Positions 39,406 to 48,418 of a DNA stretch of 64,000 nucleotides are shown here, piece after piece; position 1 is the stretch's first letter; every line of letters begins with the position of its first letter. The notes beneath the pieces were generated by a model, which saw only the letters and a list, made by a program, of their open reading frames with translations, was not told the origin of the DNA and searched no databases. The translations under genes and the position numbers were made by a program. Source of the DNA: Pelomonas candidula (GTDB taxonomy: Bacteria > Pseudomonadota > Gammaproteobacteria > Burkholderiales > Burkholderiaceae_C); the NCBI RefSeq assembly GCF_043555985.1, contig NZ_JBIGIC010000007.1, positions 1 through 64,000 of the forward strand, given 5' to 3'.

Positions 39406-41064
39406 TCAGTGGACGAGCCAGCTGAACGGTGGCACATAGGCCTGCAGCGTGATGAACATGCCCACCAGGCAGGCCAGCGCGATGGAGTGGAAGAACACGT
39501 AGCGCAGGATGGGGCCCTCGCCGTTCTGCCAGCGCGTGGCGGTGGACGCGACGACGATGGACTGCGCGTCGATCATCTTGCCCATCACGCCGCCCGAACT
39601 GTTGGCCGCGCCCATCAGGTTGGGGTTGAGCCCCAGCTGCTCGGCCGCCACCTTCTGCATGCCGCCGAACAGCACGTTGCTGGCGGTGTCGGAGCCCGTC
39701 ATGGCCACGCCCAGCCAGCCCATCAGCGTGCCGAAGAAGGGGTAGAGCACACCGGTGTTGGCGAAGGCCAGGCCCAGCGTCGTGTCCAGGCCGCTGAAGC
39801 GCGTCAGCGTGCCCAGCGCCAGCATCAGCACGATGGTCAGCAGCGAGGTGCGCACCAGCCACACGGTCTGGCCAAAGCACTTCACCAGCCCGCCGAAGCG
39901 GTAGCCCATGATCAGCCCGCCGACGACGGCCGCCAGCAGGATGCCCGTGCCGGTGGCCGACAACAGGCCGAACACGTATTCCGCCGCCTCGGCCGTGGGC
40001 TTGGGCACGACGGGCGCGACCTTCTCGACCAGCTTGTGCAGGCCGTCGATGGTGAACTTGGGCGCGAAGAGGCCGTTCAGCGCCGTCTTGGTGGCGGGCA
40101 GGCCCCAGACGAACACGAACACCGTCAGGATGACCCAGGGCGTCCAGGCCTTCACGACGGCGGCGCGCGCGTGCACGGCGGGCCGGCGGGCGGGTTTGGC
40201 CTCGCCACCGTCCTGCTCATGGTTCTTCAGCGATACCGACGTCCACACACGCCGCGGCTGCCAGACGCGCAGGAAGGCCACCAGCGCCACCATCGCGCAC
40301 ATCGCCGCGATGACGTCCACCAGCTCCGGGCCGATGAAGTTGCTGACGAGGTACTGCGGGATGGCGAACGACAGGCCCGTGACGAGGATGGCCGGCCAGA
40401 TCTCCCACATCGCCTTGCGGCCGGCGAAGGCCCAGATCAGCCAGAACGGCACCAGCAGCGAGAAGAACGGCAGCTGGCGGCCGATCATGCCGGACACCGC
40501 CATCAGGTCGTAGCCGTGCACCTTGGCCAGCGTGATGACCGGCGTGCCGAGCGCCCCGTAGGCCACCGGCGCCGTGTTGGCGATCAGCGACAGGCCAGAC
40601 GCCGCAAGCGGCGAGAACCCGAGGCCGATGAGGATGGCCGCCGTGACGGCCACCGGCGTGCCGAAGCCGGCCGCGCCCTCGAAGAAAGCGCCGAACGCGA
40701 ACGCGATCAGCAGCAGCTGCAGCCGGCGGTCCTCGGTGATGCCGGCGATGGAGTCCTGCAGCACCTGGAAGCTGCCGTTCTTCTCGGTCAGCTGGTGCAG
40801 GAAGATGATGTTCAGCACGATCCAGCCGATGGGCAGCAGGCCGGTGAGGCCGCCCAGCAGCGCCGCGCGCCCCGCCATGCCGGCCGGCATGCCGAAGGCG
40901 AACACCGCGATCAGGAAGGCGCTGGCCAGTCCGGCCGCGGCGGCCACGTGGGCCTTGAGGTGGAACACGCCCAGGCCCAGCAGCATGACCACCACCGGGA
41001 CGGCGGCCACCAGCGTGCTGAGCAGCATGTTGTCGAAAGGGTTGTAGACCTGTTGCCAGACCAT
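39406..41064 (-). CDS. L-lactate/glycolate permease (LldP/GlcA family)
   Basis: A 552-aa permease of the lactate permease family, proton-linked uptake of lactate or glycolate, with about 12-14 membrane helices. Signatures: WQQVYNPFDN at the start, FFEGAAGFGTPVAVTAAILIGLGF, ANTAPVAYGALGTP and a C-terminal MGAANSSGGVMGKMIDAQSIVVAS. Being first in the operon with glcDEF it is more likely a GlcA-type glycolate carrier, but lactate cannot be excluded. The cluster also encodes LrgAB, so two carboxylate transport routes are present. Confidence 0.92.
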   Translation of the reverse strand: MVWQQVYNPFDNMLLSTLVAAVPVVVMLLGLGVFHLKAHVAAAAGLASAFLIAVFAFGMPAGMAGRAALLGGLTGLLPIGWIVLNIIFLHQLTEKNGSFQVLQDSIAGITEDRRLQLLLIAFAFGAFFEGAAGFGTPVAVTAAILIGLGFSPLAASGLSLIANTAPVAYGALGTPVITLAKVHGYDLMAVSGMIGRQLPFFSLLVPFWLIWAFAGRKAMWEIWPAILVTGLSFAIPQYLVSNFIGPELVDVIAAMCAMVALVAFLRVWQPRRVWTSVSLKNHEQDGGEAKPARRPAVHARAAVVKAWTPWVILTVFVFVWGLPATKTALNGLFAPKFTIDGLHKLVEKVAPVVPKPTAEAAEYVFGLLSATGTGILLAAVVGGLIMGYRFGGLVKCFGQTVWLVRTSLLTIVLMLALGTLTRFSGLDTTLGLAFANTGVLYPFFGTLMGWLGVAMTGSDTASNVLFGGMQKVAAEQLGLNPNLMGAANSSGGVMGKMIDAQSIVVASTATRWQNGEGPILRYVFFHSIALACLVGMFITLQAYVPPFSWLVH

Positions 41065-41197
41065 GGTCGTCTCCAGTTTGTTAGTGCTTGAACTGGGGCG
41101 CGATGGTGGGTGTGCAGGCCTTGGGGTGGCGTGAATCCTCTTGCGCTGTGGCGTGAAGAAATTTCAGGCCCGAAGACAGGCACAGGGTTGCCCCTTG

Positions 41198-41231
41198 GGG
41201 GCCGAGCGCCGGGCCGCCCCAAGCCGGCCCG
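41198..41231. repeat. Intergenic repeat pair member (also at 54751-54783)
   Basis: The 34-bp sequence beginning GGGGCCGAGCGCCGGGCC and ending CCAAGCCGGCCCG recurs at 54751-54783 with a single-base indel. Its two halves can pair (GGGCCG / CGGCCC). It lies between the LysR gene and the permease. Confidence 0.6.
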
Positions 41232-41336
41232 TCTGGCGATGTGCGAGCGGCTCAACGCCGTGAGCATCGCCGTCCCCTCGGGGGACCGACCGGACTCGCC
41301 CGCGTTCAGCGGCGCGATGCCGGGCGAGGGGCAACT

Positions 41337-42218
41337 TCACGCCAGCGCGCGCGTCAGCCATTCGACGAAGGCCGCGCATTCCCAGCGCTCCAGCGTGCCG
41401 GGCTTCCAGCAGATGTAGTGATGGAAGCCCGACGGCACCGTGCGCGGCGACAGCCGCACCAGCCGGCCGGACTCCAGCCACGACGCGCCCAGCTTCATGC
41501 GCATCAGCGCGACGCCGAAACCGGCGGCCGCGGCGTCCAGCACCAGGCCCAGGTCGTTGAACTGCGCGCCGCCGCGCGGCTCGTCCAGCGGCAGGCCGTG
41601 GGCCTCGAACCAGCTCCCCCACGGCGCCAGCGGGCTGCGGATCAGGTGCACGCGGCGGAAGTCGGCCTCGTTGTCGAAGCCCTCGAACGGGCCGTGCTCG
41701 TGCAGGTAGTCGGGGCTGCAGACGGGGCTGAGGTCGTCGGTCAGCACGCGGCGGCTTTCCAGCCCCGGGTACTCGCCGCTGCCGAAGCGGATTTCCAGGT
41801 CGGCGTCTTCTGACTTCACATCGGCCAGCGGGATGGCCACCTGCATGACCAGCTCCACCTCCGGGTTGGCGTGGCGGAACAGCGCCAGCCGCGGCAGCAG
41901 GATCTGGCGCGAGAACGTCGGCGTGACGGCCAGCCGCAGCCGCGCGCCCTGCGAGCGCACGCCGTCGGCGCCGGGGATCTTCTGCAGCGCGGCCAGCCCC
42001 TGGCGCACCGACGGCAGGTAGGCGCGGGCTTCCTCGGCGAGCGTGAAGTCGCGCCCGAACAGCTTGAAGCCCAGCTGCGACTCCAGCTGCCGGATGCGGT
42101 GGCTGACGGCGCTGGGCGTGACGGCCAGTTCCTCCGCCGCGCCGCTGACGCTGCGCAGCCGCGCCACGGCCTCGAAGGCCTGCAGGCACTGGATGGGCGG
42201 GATGCGGGGCGGGGCCAT
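41337..42218 (-). CDS. LysR-family transcriptional regulator (GcvA-like)
   Basis: A 293-aa LysR-type regulator. The winged HTH is at ~8-65 (LQAFEAVARLRSVSGAAEELAVTPSAVSHRIRQLE), followed by the periplasmic-binding-fold effector domain. The stretch SGAAEELAVTPSAVSHRI and the SYICWK-like HYICWKPGTLERWE C terminus are of GcvA/AmpR type. It is 272 bp upstream of the glycolate/lactate permease on the same strand, so it is a candidate regulator of the glc cluster, though LysR proteins more often sit divergently from their targets. Confidence 0.9.
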   Translation of the reverse strand: MAPPRIPPIQCLQAFEAVARLRSVSGAAEELAVTPSAVSHRIRQLESQLGFKLFGRDFTLAEEARAYLPSVRQGLAALQKIPGADGVRSQGARLRLAVTPTFSRQILLPRLALFRHANPEVELVMQVAIPLADVKSEDADLEIRFGSGEYPGLESRRVLTDDLSPVCSPDYLHEHGPFEGFDNEADFRRVHLIRSPLAPWGSWFEAHGLPLDEPRGGAQFNDLGLVLDAAAAGFGVALMRMKLGASWLESGRLVRLSPRTVPSGFHHYICWKPGTLERWECAAFVEWLTRALA

Positions 42219-42259
42219 GGTGGCTGGACTCTAGTCCAGCGCCGGCCGGCGCCGTCGGT

Positions 42260-43120
42260 TCAATCGAGGACGAACCAGTAGCCGGGCTTGTGCAGCGGCG
42301 TCTCGGGCGGCAGCAGGGGGTTGTTCAGCACGATCTGCGTGCGCTGGCGCAGCCGGTGGCGCCGGATCAGGTCGCCGAAGTGCTGCTGGAACAGACGCAC
42401 GAAACTGCCGTCGGCGACCATGGCATCCAGCCCGCGCTGCAGGTCGGCAGCCAGCTGCTCGCGGCCGCGCCGCACGAACAGGTAGGAGGCGGCCGGGTAG
42501 CGCAGCAGCACATGCGGCTCGATGACGAGGCCCTGGGCCATGCCGCTCTCGACCTCGCCGTCGATCTCGAAGGCGGAGCGGGGAAAGTAGTCGATGCGGC
42601 CCATCCTCAGCATCTCGAACAGCGTCGTGTGACGGGGCACGCCCTGCACGGGCAGGCCGTTGGCGCGCAGGATCTCGGTGTCGGGCCAGTCCATGCCCTG
42701 GCCGGCCACGTAGCGGCGCAGTTCCTGCACGCTGCGCAGCGCCTTCCAGCGGTCCACGTGTTCGGGGCGCACGAAGGCCAGCCGGAAGCCGATCAGGCCA
42801 CGCTCCACCGGCACGCGCACGGGCTTCAGCAGCGCCTCGCGCTCGATGCTGGTCATCGTCCAGGCCAGGTCCAGGCTGCCCGCGCCGTTGGCCAGCTCAC
42901 GCAGCACACGTGCCTGGGTCATGGGCGCGGTGGACTCGGCGATCTCGTAGGCCGCGCCGCTGCGTCGCAGCGCCTGGCGCAGCAGCTCCTCGTGATAACG
43001 CCACTGCGTCAAGCCGCTCTGGTCATGCAGCGGGTAGACGACCTGGGAGGCCGCGGTGCCGGGCCGGGCATCCGGGCTGGCACCGACCGCCAGCAGTGAG
43101 AGCAGGTGCCGCCGTCTCAT
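42260..43120 (-). CDS. Periplasmic solute-binding-like protein (family 3 fold)
   Basis: A 286-aa exported protein with a basic-hydrophobic leader (MRRRHLLSLLAVGAS). The mature part resembles amino-acid-type solute-binding proteins: YHEELLRQALRRSGAAYEI, MTQARVLRELANGAGSLDLAWTMTS, LRRYVAGQGMDWPDTEIL and FLFVRRG-like SYLFVRRGREQLAADLQRGL near the end. There are no permease or ATPase genes next to it, so it may be a stand-alone sensor or orphan protein. It is transcribed toward the LysR gene, 42 bp away. Confidence 0.8.
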   Translation of the reverse strand: MRRRHLLSLLAVGASPDARPGTAASQVVYPLHDQSGLTQWRYHEELLRQALRRSGAAYEIAESTAPMTQARVLRELANGAGSLDLAWTMTSIEREALLKPVRVPVERGLIGFRLAFVRPEHVDRWKALRSVQELRRYVAGQGMDWPDTEILRANGLPVQGVPRHTTLFEMLRMGRIDYFPRSAFEIDGEVESGMAQGLVIEPHVLLRYPAASYLFVRRGREQLAADLQRGLDAMVADGSFVRLFQQHFGDLIRRHRLRQRTQIVLNNPLLPPETPLHKPGYWFVLD

Positions 43121-43144
43121 GGGAGCGTCGGCCGGGGAGTCGCC

Positions 43145-43870
43145 TCAGGCCTTGCGCCGGGGTGCCGCCGGGCGCTTGCGGGCGGGCGGGGAGCCGGCTG
43201 CCGGCGGGCTGCCGGCCAGGGTCTTGGCGACGCCGCCCACCATCGCACCGGGCATGCCGGCCGCGCGCTTGAGCGTGTCGCTGGCGGCGTCGAAGCTCTG
43301 CTTGACCAGCGTGCCGGCCAGGTTCTTGGCGGCGTCGGTCGCGGTGTCCTTCATGGCCGAGGTGGCCAGCTGCGTGAACTGCTGGCTCAGCGCCGTCCAC
43401 CATTGCGTCGGGTCCACGACGGCGGCCGGGTTGGCGGCGCCGGCCTCGGCGGCCTTCTTCGCCGTCTTCGTCGCGACCTTGGCCGCCGTCTTCACGGCTG
43501 CCTTCGCCGCGGCCTGGGCCACCGGCGCGGCCGCCGCGGCAACCTCGGGCGGCATGGCTGGCCAGGCCGGCGCCTCGGGCAGCTTGAGGCTGTCGCGCAG
43601 CTGCGCCAGCGGCACGTTCATCGTCTGCAGCGTCGACAGCGTCATGCGCTGCACCTCCAGGGCCTGGATGGTGGCAGCCAGCATGCGCGCGTTCTGCTCC
43701 AGCCAGAACTGCACGGTGCGCAGCTCCTCGATGCGCTTGGCCAGCTCCTCGGGGTTGAGCGTGGGCGCCACCCACTGGCCGATGCCCGGCAGCGCCGAAC
43801 CGGCGTTCTTGACCAGGCCTTGCAGGAAGTCGAATCCCGGCACGAATTTGGTGAAGGCGTTGTCGCTCAT
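43145..43870 (-). CDS. phaM: PhaM-type PHB granule regulatory protein
   Basis: A 241-aa protein with the PhaM start (FTKFVPGFDFLQGLV) and the conserved block PTLNPEELAKRIEELRTVQFWLEQN followed by TIQALEVQRMTLSTLQTMNV. The second half is Ala/Lys-rich and ends in a basic, histone-H1-like tail (ARKRPAAPRRKA) that in PhaM binds DNA. In Cupriavidus necator PhaM activates PHA synthase and ties PHB granules to the nucleoid, so this organism probably stores PHB. A monocistronic-looking gene between the binding-protein gene and the TraB/GumN gene. Confidence 0.88.
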   Translation of the reverse strand: MSDNAFTKFVPGFDFLQGLVKNAGSALPGIGQWVAPTLNPEELAKRIEELRTVQFWLEQNARMLAATIQALEVQRMTLSTLQTMNVPLAQLRDSLKLPEAPAWPAMPPEVAAAAAPVAQAAAKAAVKTAAKVATKTAKKAAEAGAANPAAVVDPTQWWTALSQQFTQLATSAMKDTATDAAKNLAGTLVKQSFDAASDTLKRAAGMPGAMVGGVAKTLAGSPPAAGSPPARKRPAAPRRKA

Positions 43871-43896
43871 CGGCGTCTCCTAGTCTTTGCGCGATG

Positions 43897-44817
43897 CTAC
43901 TTCGCGAGATGCACCGCTTCGACGGTGAAACCCTGCCTGGCCAGCAGCGTCGGCAGCGCCTGGGGACCGCTCATGTGCAGCGCCCCCACCGCGACGAGCA
44001 GCCGCTGGCCGGCGCCGTGCAGCTGGCCGATGCGCTCGGCCAGCTGCACGTTGCGGTCGTCGTTGACGCGCTTGAACCACGCGCGCTCGTCCGGCGTGTC
44101 GACGCAGGCGCACCAGCGCGGATAGTCGGCCAGCGTCTTCATGTCGGCGCGCGCCCAGGCATCGGCCATCTTGCGCAGTGGCGCCCGCACCTGGCCCTTC
44201 TGCAGCTGCTTGAGCGAGCCGTCGACGACGATGGGCAGTTCGGCCGCCGTGGGTTCCAGCGCGGCCAGCTGCTCCTCCAGGCTTTCGAGCGACTGCACCG
44301 GCCTGCCGTCACGCTTGGCCCAGGCCAGCAGCATCAGGTCCTGGCCGAAGCCGGCGTCGAAGCCGTCGCGGCGCGACTCGAACAGCATCAGCGTGCTGAT
44401 CTGCAGCATGACCGGGAAGCGCGCCAGCGCCGCAGGCGGCAGGCAGGCCGCGGCGGCCTGGGCCTCCATGCGCCTGGCCAGCGGGGCCGGCAGCGGCTCG
44501 GGCGGCGGCATGGCGGCCAGCGCGGGGCCGACGTCTGCCGGGTCCAGCTCGACGGCCAGCACCTCGGTCTCGCCCCAGGCCTGGCGCAGCGCCGGGCCGG
44601 GGTAGGCCCAGTCGGCCTTGCCGACGTGCAGGCTGCCGAACAGATAGCTGCTGTGGCCATCGCGGCTGATGCGCCACAGCGGGCCGCGGTCGGGCGCCCT
44701 GGCGGCCCAGGCCGCGGCCTGGTCGGCGCCGGGCTGGGCGGGGGCGGGCGGGCAGGTCGCGCGGGCAGTGCCGGCGCCCAGCGCGAGCGATACGGTCAGG
44801 AGCAGGGTGCGGATCAT
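43897..44817 (-). CDS. TraB/GumN family protein
   Basis: A 306-aa exported protein: signal peptide MIRTLLLTVSLALGAGTARA, then the TraB/GumN signatures SSYLFGSLHVGKADW, VLAVELDPAD and the C-terminal VAVGALHMSGPQALPTLLARQGFTVE. Related proteins are metal-dependent hydrolases of the EreA/ChaN/Tiki fold; GxxH and ExxxE-type residues are present (GSLH, VGALH). The physiological substrate is unknown. It starts within the stop codon of the retropepsin-like gene (ATGA), so the two are co-translated. Confidence 0.88.
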   Translation of the reverse strand: MIRTLLLTVSLALGAGTARATCPPAPAQPGADQAAAWAARAPDRGPLWRISRDGHSSYLFGSLHVGKADWAYPGPALRQAWGETEVLAVELDPADVGPALAAMPPPEPLPAPLARRMEAQAAAACLPPAALARFPVMLQISTLMLFESRRDGFDAGFGQDLMLLAWAKRDGRPVQSLESLEEQLAALEPTAAELPIVVDGSLKQLQKGQVRAPLRKMADAWARADMKTLADYPRWCACVDTPDERAWFKRVNDDRNVQLAERIGQLHGAGQRLLVAVGALHMSGPQALPTLLARQGFTVEAVHLAK

Positions 44818-45302
44818 TCTTTCTTCGGCTCGATGCGGAGTTCGCCGGGCTTTTGCGAGAAGTGCAGGCGCCCGAGCACGTCCATGCCCAGCAGCGGCGA
44901 GGCGAGGTCGGGCAGCACGGCCACCGGCAGCCGGTCGGCGCGCACCCCACCCTGCAGCGTCACGTCGGCCCGCGCCGCGAAGCCGCTGGCCGTGCCGCCC
45001 GCCGTGTGCGTCTGGATGGGGCCCAGCGGCTTCAGTCCCGCGCGCTCGGCCAGCGCCTGCGGCAGCGCGGTGGATGTGGCGCCGGTGTCGACGAGGAAGT
45101 CCACCTCCACGTCGCCTACCCGCCCGGGCCAGTGGAAGTGGCCGTCGGGCGCGCGTGTCAGTACGACCATGTCGCCAGCAAGCCGGAAGCGGCTGGCCTC
45201 GCGCTCGTGCTCCCAGGCCTTGATGCCGAGGAAGATGACGAGGCCGATCAGCAGCCAGATGGTCATCAGCTTGGCGGTGTGGGGCAGGTCCTTCTGTGAC
45301 AT
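44814..45302 (-). CDS. Membrane-anchored retropepsin-like aspartic protease
   Basis: A 162-aa protein with one N-terminal membrane helix (~13-29, MTIWLLIGLVIFLGIKAW) and a single retropepsin domain. The catalytic motif is DTG at 72-74 in DFLVDTGATSTALP, and the C-terminal LLGMDVLGRLHF completes the fold, which must dimerise to be active. The family (clan AA, TIGR02281-like) occurs in many proteobacteria without a settled substrate. The start at 45302 is chosen to put the helix near the N terminus; ATG 45338 is possible. Followed with overlap by the TraB/GumN gene. Confidence 0.85.
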   Translation of the reverse strand: MSQKDLPHTAKLMTIWLLIGLVIFLGIKAWEHEREASRFRLAGDMVVLTRAPDGHFHWPGRVGDVEVDFLVDTGATSTALPQALAERAGLKPLGPIQTHTAGGTASGFAARADVTLQGGVRADRLPVAVLPDLASPLLGMDVLGRLHFSQKPGELRIEPKKE

Positions 45303-45370
45303 CTCGACAGTAGGGAGGACAAGGGTTTGCGCGGACATCAACGATAACCGCGGGGGACAGAATCCGGCCC

Positions 45371-45850
45371 ATGAAGCTGAAGTCCACCCTCCTGATCGCC
45401 GCCTGTCTGCCGTTTGCGCAGGTGCAGGCCCAGACTGACCCGCTGGCACCCGTCGCCTGGATGGCCGGTTGCTGGGCCGAGCAGGGCCGCGACGCCGGCT
45501 CGGTCGAGCAGTGGATGGCGCCCGCCGGCGGCCTGATGATGGGCATGGCCCGCACGTTGAAGGGCGGCCGCGTCGTCGACTACGAGTTCATGCACATCCG
45601 CCCCGGTACCGATGGCCGGCTGGTCTACGTCGACCAGCCCCAGGGCCGCCCGCCCACCGAGTTCAAGCTGGCGCGCCAGCCTGACCCCAAGCAGCCCGAG
45701 GCGGTGTTCGAGAACCCGGCCCACGGCTTCCCGCAGCGGGTCATCTACCGCCTCACCGCGCCCGACCGCCTGGCCGCCCGCATCGAGGGCACGCTGAACG
45801 GCAAGGAGCTGGGCGTGGACTTCACGCTGCAGCGCACGGCCTGCCCGTGA
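45371..45850 (+). CDS. DUF6265 family exported protein
   Basis: A 159-aa protein with a signal peptide (MKLKSTLLIAACLPFAQVQAQ). The mature part begins DPLAPVAWMAGCWAEQG and continues with VEQWMAPAGGLMMGMARTL and ENPAHGFPQRVIYRL, the pattern of the DUF6265 lipocalin-like family of unknown function. It starts divergently from the retropepsin gene and overlaps the next gene (GTGA). Confidence 0.85.
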   Translation: MKLKSTLLIAACLPFAQVQAQTDPLAPVAWMAGCWAEQGRDAGSVEQWMAPAGGLMMGMARTLKGGRVVDYEFMHIRPGTDGRLVYVDQPQGRPPTEFKLARQPDPKQPEAVFENPAHGFPQRVIYRLTAPDRLAARIEGTLNGKELGVDFTLQRTACP

Positions 45851-46317
45851 AGCCCTTGCTGCTCGTCGCGCTGCTGCTGTCCGGCAGCGCCGACGAGCAG
45901 CGGCTGAACCGCTTCGACGACCCCTTCGAGGTCCTGTCCACCGACATCGCCGGCTGCCCCGAGCCGCGCGGCCCGCGCATCACCGCCGCCGAGGCCCGCG
46001 TGCAGGCCCACCACCGTGCCGAGCGCGGCACCAGCTGCTGGCTGGCCGGCCAGTGCAGCGAGCCCAATGCCTACCGCTTCGATGCCGGCATCGCTGCCGC
46101 GTTGCGCGAGCGGTTCAAGGAGGCGCCCGCGCTGCGGCCGAGCAGCCTGTGGATGACCGTGCAGGGCCGCATCGTCTACCTGGAAGGCTGCGTGGCCAGC
46201 GCCGCGCAGGGGCCGCAGCTGGAGGCAGTGGCCCGCGGGGCGCCGAACGTGCTGCAGGCCGTGGCCCTGGTGCGGGTCGGCCCCGACGGCGCCGTGCCGT
46301 ACCGGCGCATGGATTGA
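45847..46317 (+). CDS. BON-domain-like exported protein
   Basis: A 156-aa protein with a short hydrophobic leader (MKPLLLVALLLSGSA), a PEPRGPRITAAEARVQAHHRAERGTSCW middle containing two cysteines near CWLAGQC, and a C-terminal BON-like segment (SSLWMTVQGRIVYLEGCVAS, then LEAVARGAPNVLQAVAL). BON domains bind membranes or phospholipids in the envelope. The GTG start overlaps the stop of the DUF6265 gene, so the two are coupled. Confidence 0.75.
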   Translation: MKPLLLVALLLSGSADEQRLNRFDDPFEVLSTDIAGCPEPRGPRITAAEARVQAHHRAERGTSCWLAGQCSEPNAYRFDAGIAAALRERFKEAPALRPSSLWMTVQGRIVYLEGCVASAAQGPQLEAVARGAPNVLQAVALVRVGPDGAVPYRRMD

Positions 46318-46359
46318 CCCGTGCCTGCATCGGCCTTGGACTCTGGGCCATGATGTGCC

Positions 46360-47187
46360 ATGCCCCTGCTGAAGCGTCTTGCCACCGTCGCCTCGCTGGC
46401 CCTGCTGCTGGCGTTGGTCGGCTGCTCCAGCCTCACACTGGCCTACCAGCAGCTGCCTTTCCTGGCCGGCTGGTGGGTCGATAGCTACCTGGACCTGGAC
46501 AGCAGTCAGCGCGCCCGGCTGAAGGAGCAGCTGCAGGCCTGGCAGGCCTGGCACCGCCGCGAGGAGCTGCCGCAACTGCAGGCGCTGCTGAGCCAGGCCA
46601 CCGCGGCGCTGGACAACGGCGTCACGCGGGACGAGCTGTTGGCACTGGAGCGTGGTGCGCGTGCCAGCGCCGAGCGCAGCCTGCAGCACGCCGCCCCGCT
46701 GGCCGGGCCGCTGCTTGCCAGTTTGCGACCCGAGCAGTGGCAGCACCTGCAGAAGACGCTGGACGAGAAGAGCGCCGACTGGCGTGAGCGGAACTCGGGC
46801 CGCGGCGGCCCGGGCGAGCGCGCCAAGCGCTACACCAGCAACCTGGAGCGCTGGCTGGGCGACCTCGACCGCGCCCCGCTGAAGCAGGCCCGCGCCGACG
46901 CCCAGGCCTGGCACTTCGACCTGGCCGCCATGGCCCAGGGCCGTGCCACGCGCCAGGCCCACGTGGTGGAGGCCTTGCGGGCCTGGTCGCGCCAGGAGCA
47001 GGCGGCCGGCACGGCGCTGTTCATGCAGACCCTGCTGCCGCTGCCCGCGGAGCAGGGCTATCGCGAAGAGATCATCGCCAGCGTGCTCAGGCTGTTCAAC
47101 GGCCTGAACGCCGAGCAGCGCGCCCATGTCCGCAAGCACTGGGCCGACTGGAGCGACGACCTGCGCAAGCTGCAGGCCGGCGGCTGA
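46360..47187 (+). CDS. DUF6279 family lipoprotein
   Basis: A 275-aa predicted lipoprotein: the lipobox LVGCSS places Cys22 at the lipidation site. The mature part is helical and rich in Gln, Leu and Arg, with LAYQQLPFLAGWWVDSYLDLDSSQRARLKEQL at the start, which is the DUF6279 hallmark. A conserved family of unknown function in gamma- and betaproteobacteria. It converges with the export operon; only 7 bp separate the stop codons. Confidence 0.85.
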   Translation: MPLLKRLATVASLALLLALVGCSSLTLAYQQLPFLAGWWVDSYLDLDSSQRARLKEQLQAWQAWHRREELPQLQALLSQATAALDNGVTRDELLALERGARASAERSLQHAAPLAGPLLASLRPEQWQHLQKTLDEKSADWRERNSGRGGPGERAKRYTSNLERWLGDLDRAPLKQARADAQAWHFDLAAMAQGRATRQAHVVEALRAWSRQEQAAGTALFMQTLLPLPAEQGYREEIIASVLRLFNGLNAEQRAHVRKHWADWSDDLRKLQAGG

Positions 47188-47194
47188 ACGGGCG

Positions 47195-48418
47195 CTAGCT
47201 GCGCAGGGCCGCCACCGGCGACAGCCGCGCCGCGCGCCGTGCCGGCACCCACACGGCCACCTGGCCCAGCAGCCACAGCGACGCAGCGCCGGCCGGCAGG
47301 TAGATCCAGGGCAGGCGCGGCACCTCGTAGCTCTGCATCAGCAGCTGGCTCAGCGCGACGGCGCCGGCCGTGCCGATGAGGATGCCGGTGGTCGTTAGCA
47401 GCAGGTTCTCGAGCTGGAAGTAGCGGCGGATCTGGCCCTGGGTGGCACCCAGCGCGCGGCGCGTGCCGATCATGCGCGTGCGCTGCTGCACCCAGAAGCT
47501 GGCCAGGCCCACGATGCCCATCGCCGTGACGAGCAGCAGCGCCACGCAGACGCCGCCCATCAGCCAGGCCATGGCGCGGTCCTGGGCGAAGAACTCGCGG
47601 CGCATCTCGGTCAGCGGGCGTGCCTGCGTGACGACGCGGCTCTTGTCGGTTTCCTCCAGCGCCGCGGTAGCGGCCTTGATCTGCGCGTCGAGCCGGCCGG
47701 GCTCCGCGCGGATCACGTATGCACCGCCGCCACGCAGCGGCAGGATCATCGCGGCGCCCGCGCCGTCGCCGCGCGCACGGTGCATCTGCGTGTGCGTCAG
47801 CGTGTCGACGACGCCGACGATGGTCGACGGTGAGCTGCCGAAGATGTAGACCGTCTTGCCGACCGCGGACTGACCGGGGAAGAGCCGGTCGGCCATCACC
47901 TTGTTGACGATGAGCTGGCCGATCTTGGGGTCGGGCGTGTTGAAGGCCTCGAAGCCGTCCAGCACCTCGTCGGCCGCGAAGTTGCGGCCTTCGAGCAGCT
48001 TGAGACCGAAGGTCGGCAGCAACTGCTCGTCGGCGGTGTACTGCGCCGCGCTGACGCGCAGGCCCTTGCTGTCCGGCTCCAGCGAGACGCCGCTGTTGTT
48101 GCTGTTGTTGCCGAAGACGATCTGGTTCGCGACCGTGGCGGCCTTGATGCCGGGCAGCGCGCGCAGCCGCGCCAGGTCCTCGGCCACGACACCGCCGGCG
48201 CGCTCGGGCGGCAGCGGGCGGCTGCCGCGCAGCGTCAGCACGGCCAGCTCGGACTCGGCCAGGCCGGTGTCGGCACCGAGCGCCTCGACGCGGGTCTGGA
48301 TCAGGTGCAGCGCGTTCGTGACGATGGCGCAGGACAGCGCCACCTCCAGCACGATGAGGCCGGCTGCGATGCGGTGACGACGCAGCGTGGAAAGAATGGG
48401 CAACAGGTCGGTCAGCAT
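47195..48418 (-). CDS. ABC exporter permease 2 (MacB/FtsX type)
   Basis: A 407-aa permease: one N-terminal helix (~18-40, IAAGLIVLEVALSCAIVTNALHL), a large periplasmic MacB-PCD-like domain (~45-280), then three C-terminal helices (AMAWLMGGVCVALLLVTAMG; LLLTTTGILIGTAGAVAL; ASLWLLGQVAVWVPARRAA), ending in the FtsX-type LSPVAALRS. It starts over the stop codon of permease 1 and is the last gene of the five-gene export operon. Two different permeases with one ATPase suggest a heterodimeric MacB-like transporter. Confidence 0.9.
   Translation of the reverse strand: MLTDLLPILSTLRRHRIAAGLIVLEVALSCAIVTNALHLIQTRVEALGADTGLAESELAVLTLRGSRPLPPERAGGVVAEDLARLRALPGIKAATVANQIVFGNNSNNSGVSLEPDSKGLRVSAAQYTADEQLLPTFGLKLLEGRNFAADEVLDGFEAFNTPDPKIGQLIVNKVMADRLFPGQSAVGKTVYIFGSSPSTIVGVVDTLTHTQMHRARGDGAGAAMILPLRGGGAYVIRAEPGRLDAQIKAATAALEETDKSRVVTQARPLTEMRREFFAQDRAMAWLMGGVCVALLLVTAMGIVGLASFWVQQRTRMIGTRRALGATQGQIRRYFQLENLLLTTTGILIGTAGAVALSQLLMQSYEVPRLPWIYLPAGAASLWLLGQVAVWVPARRAARLSPVAALRS

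Noticed and set aside
37911..41091. Long + strand frames (504 and 616 codons) opposite glcD and the permease
   Set aside because: Antisense shadows of genes with recognised motifs; no ribosome sites.
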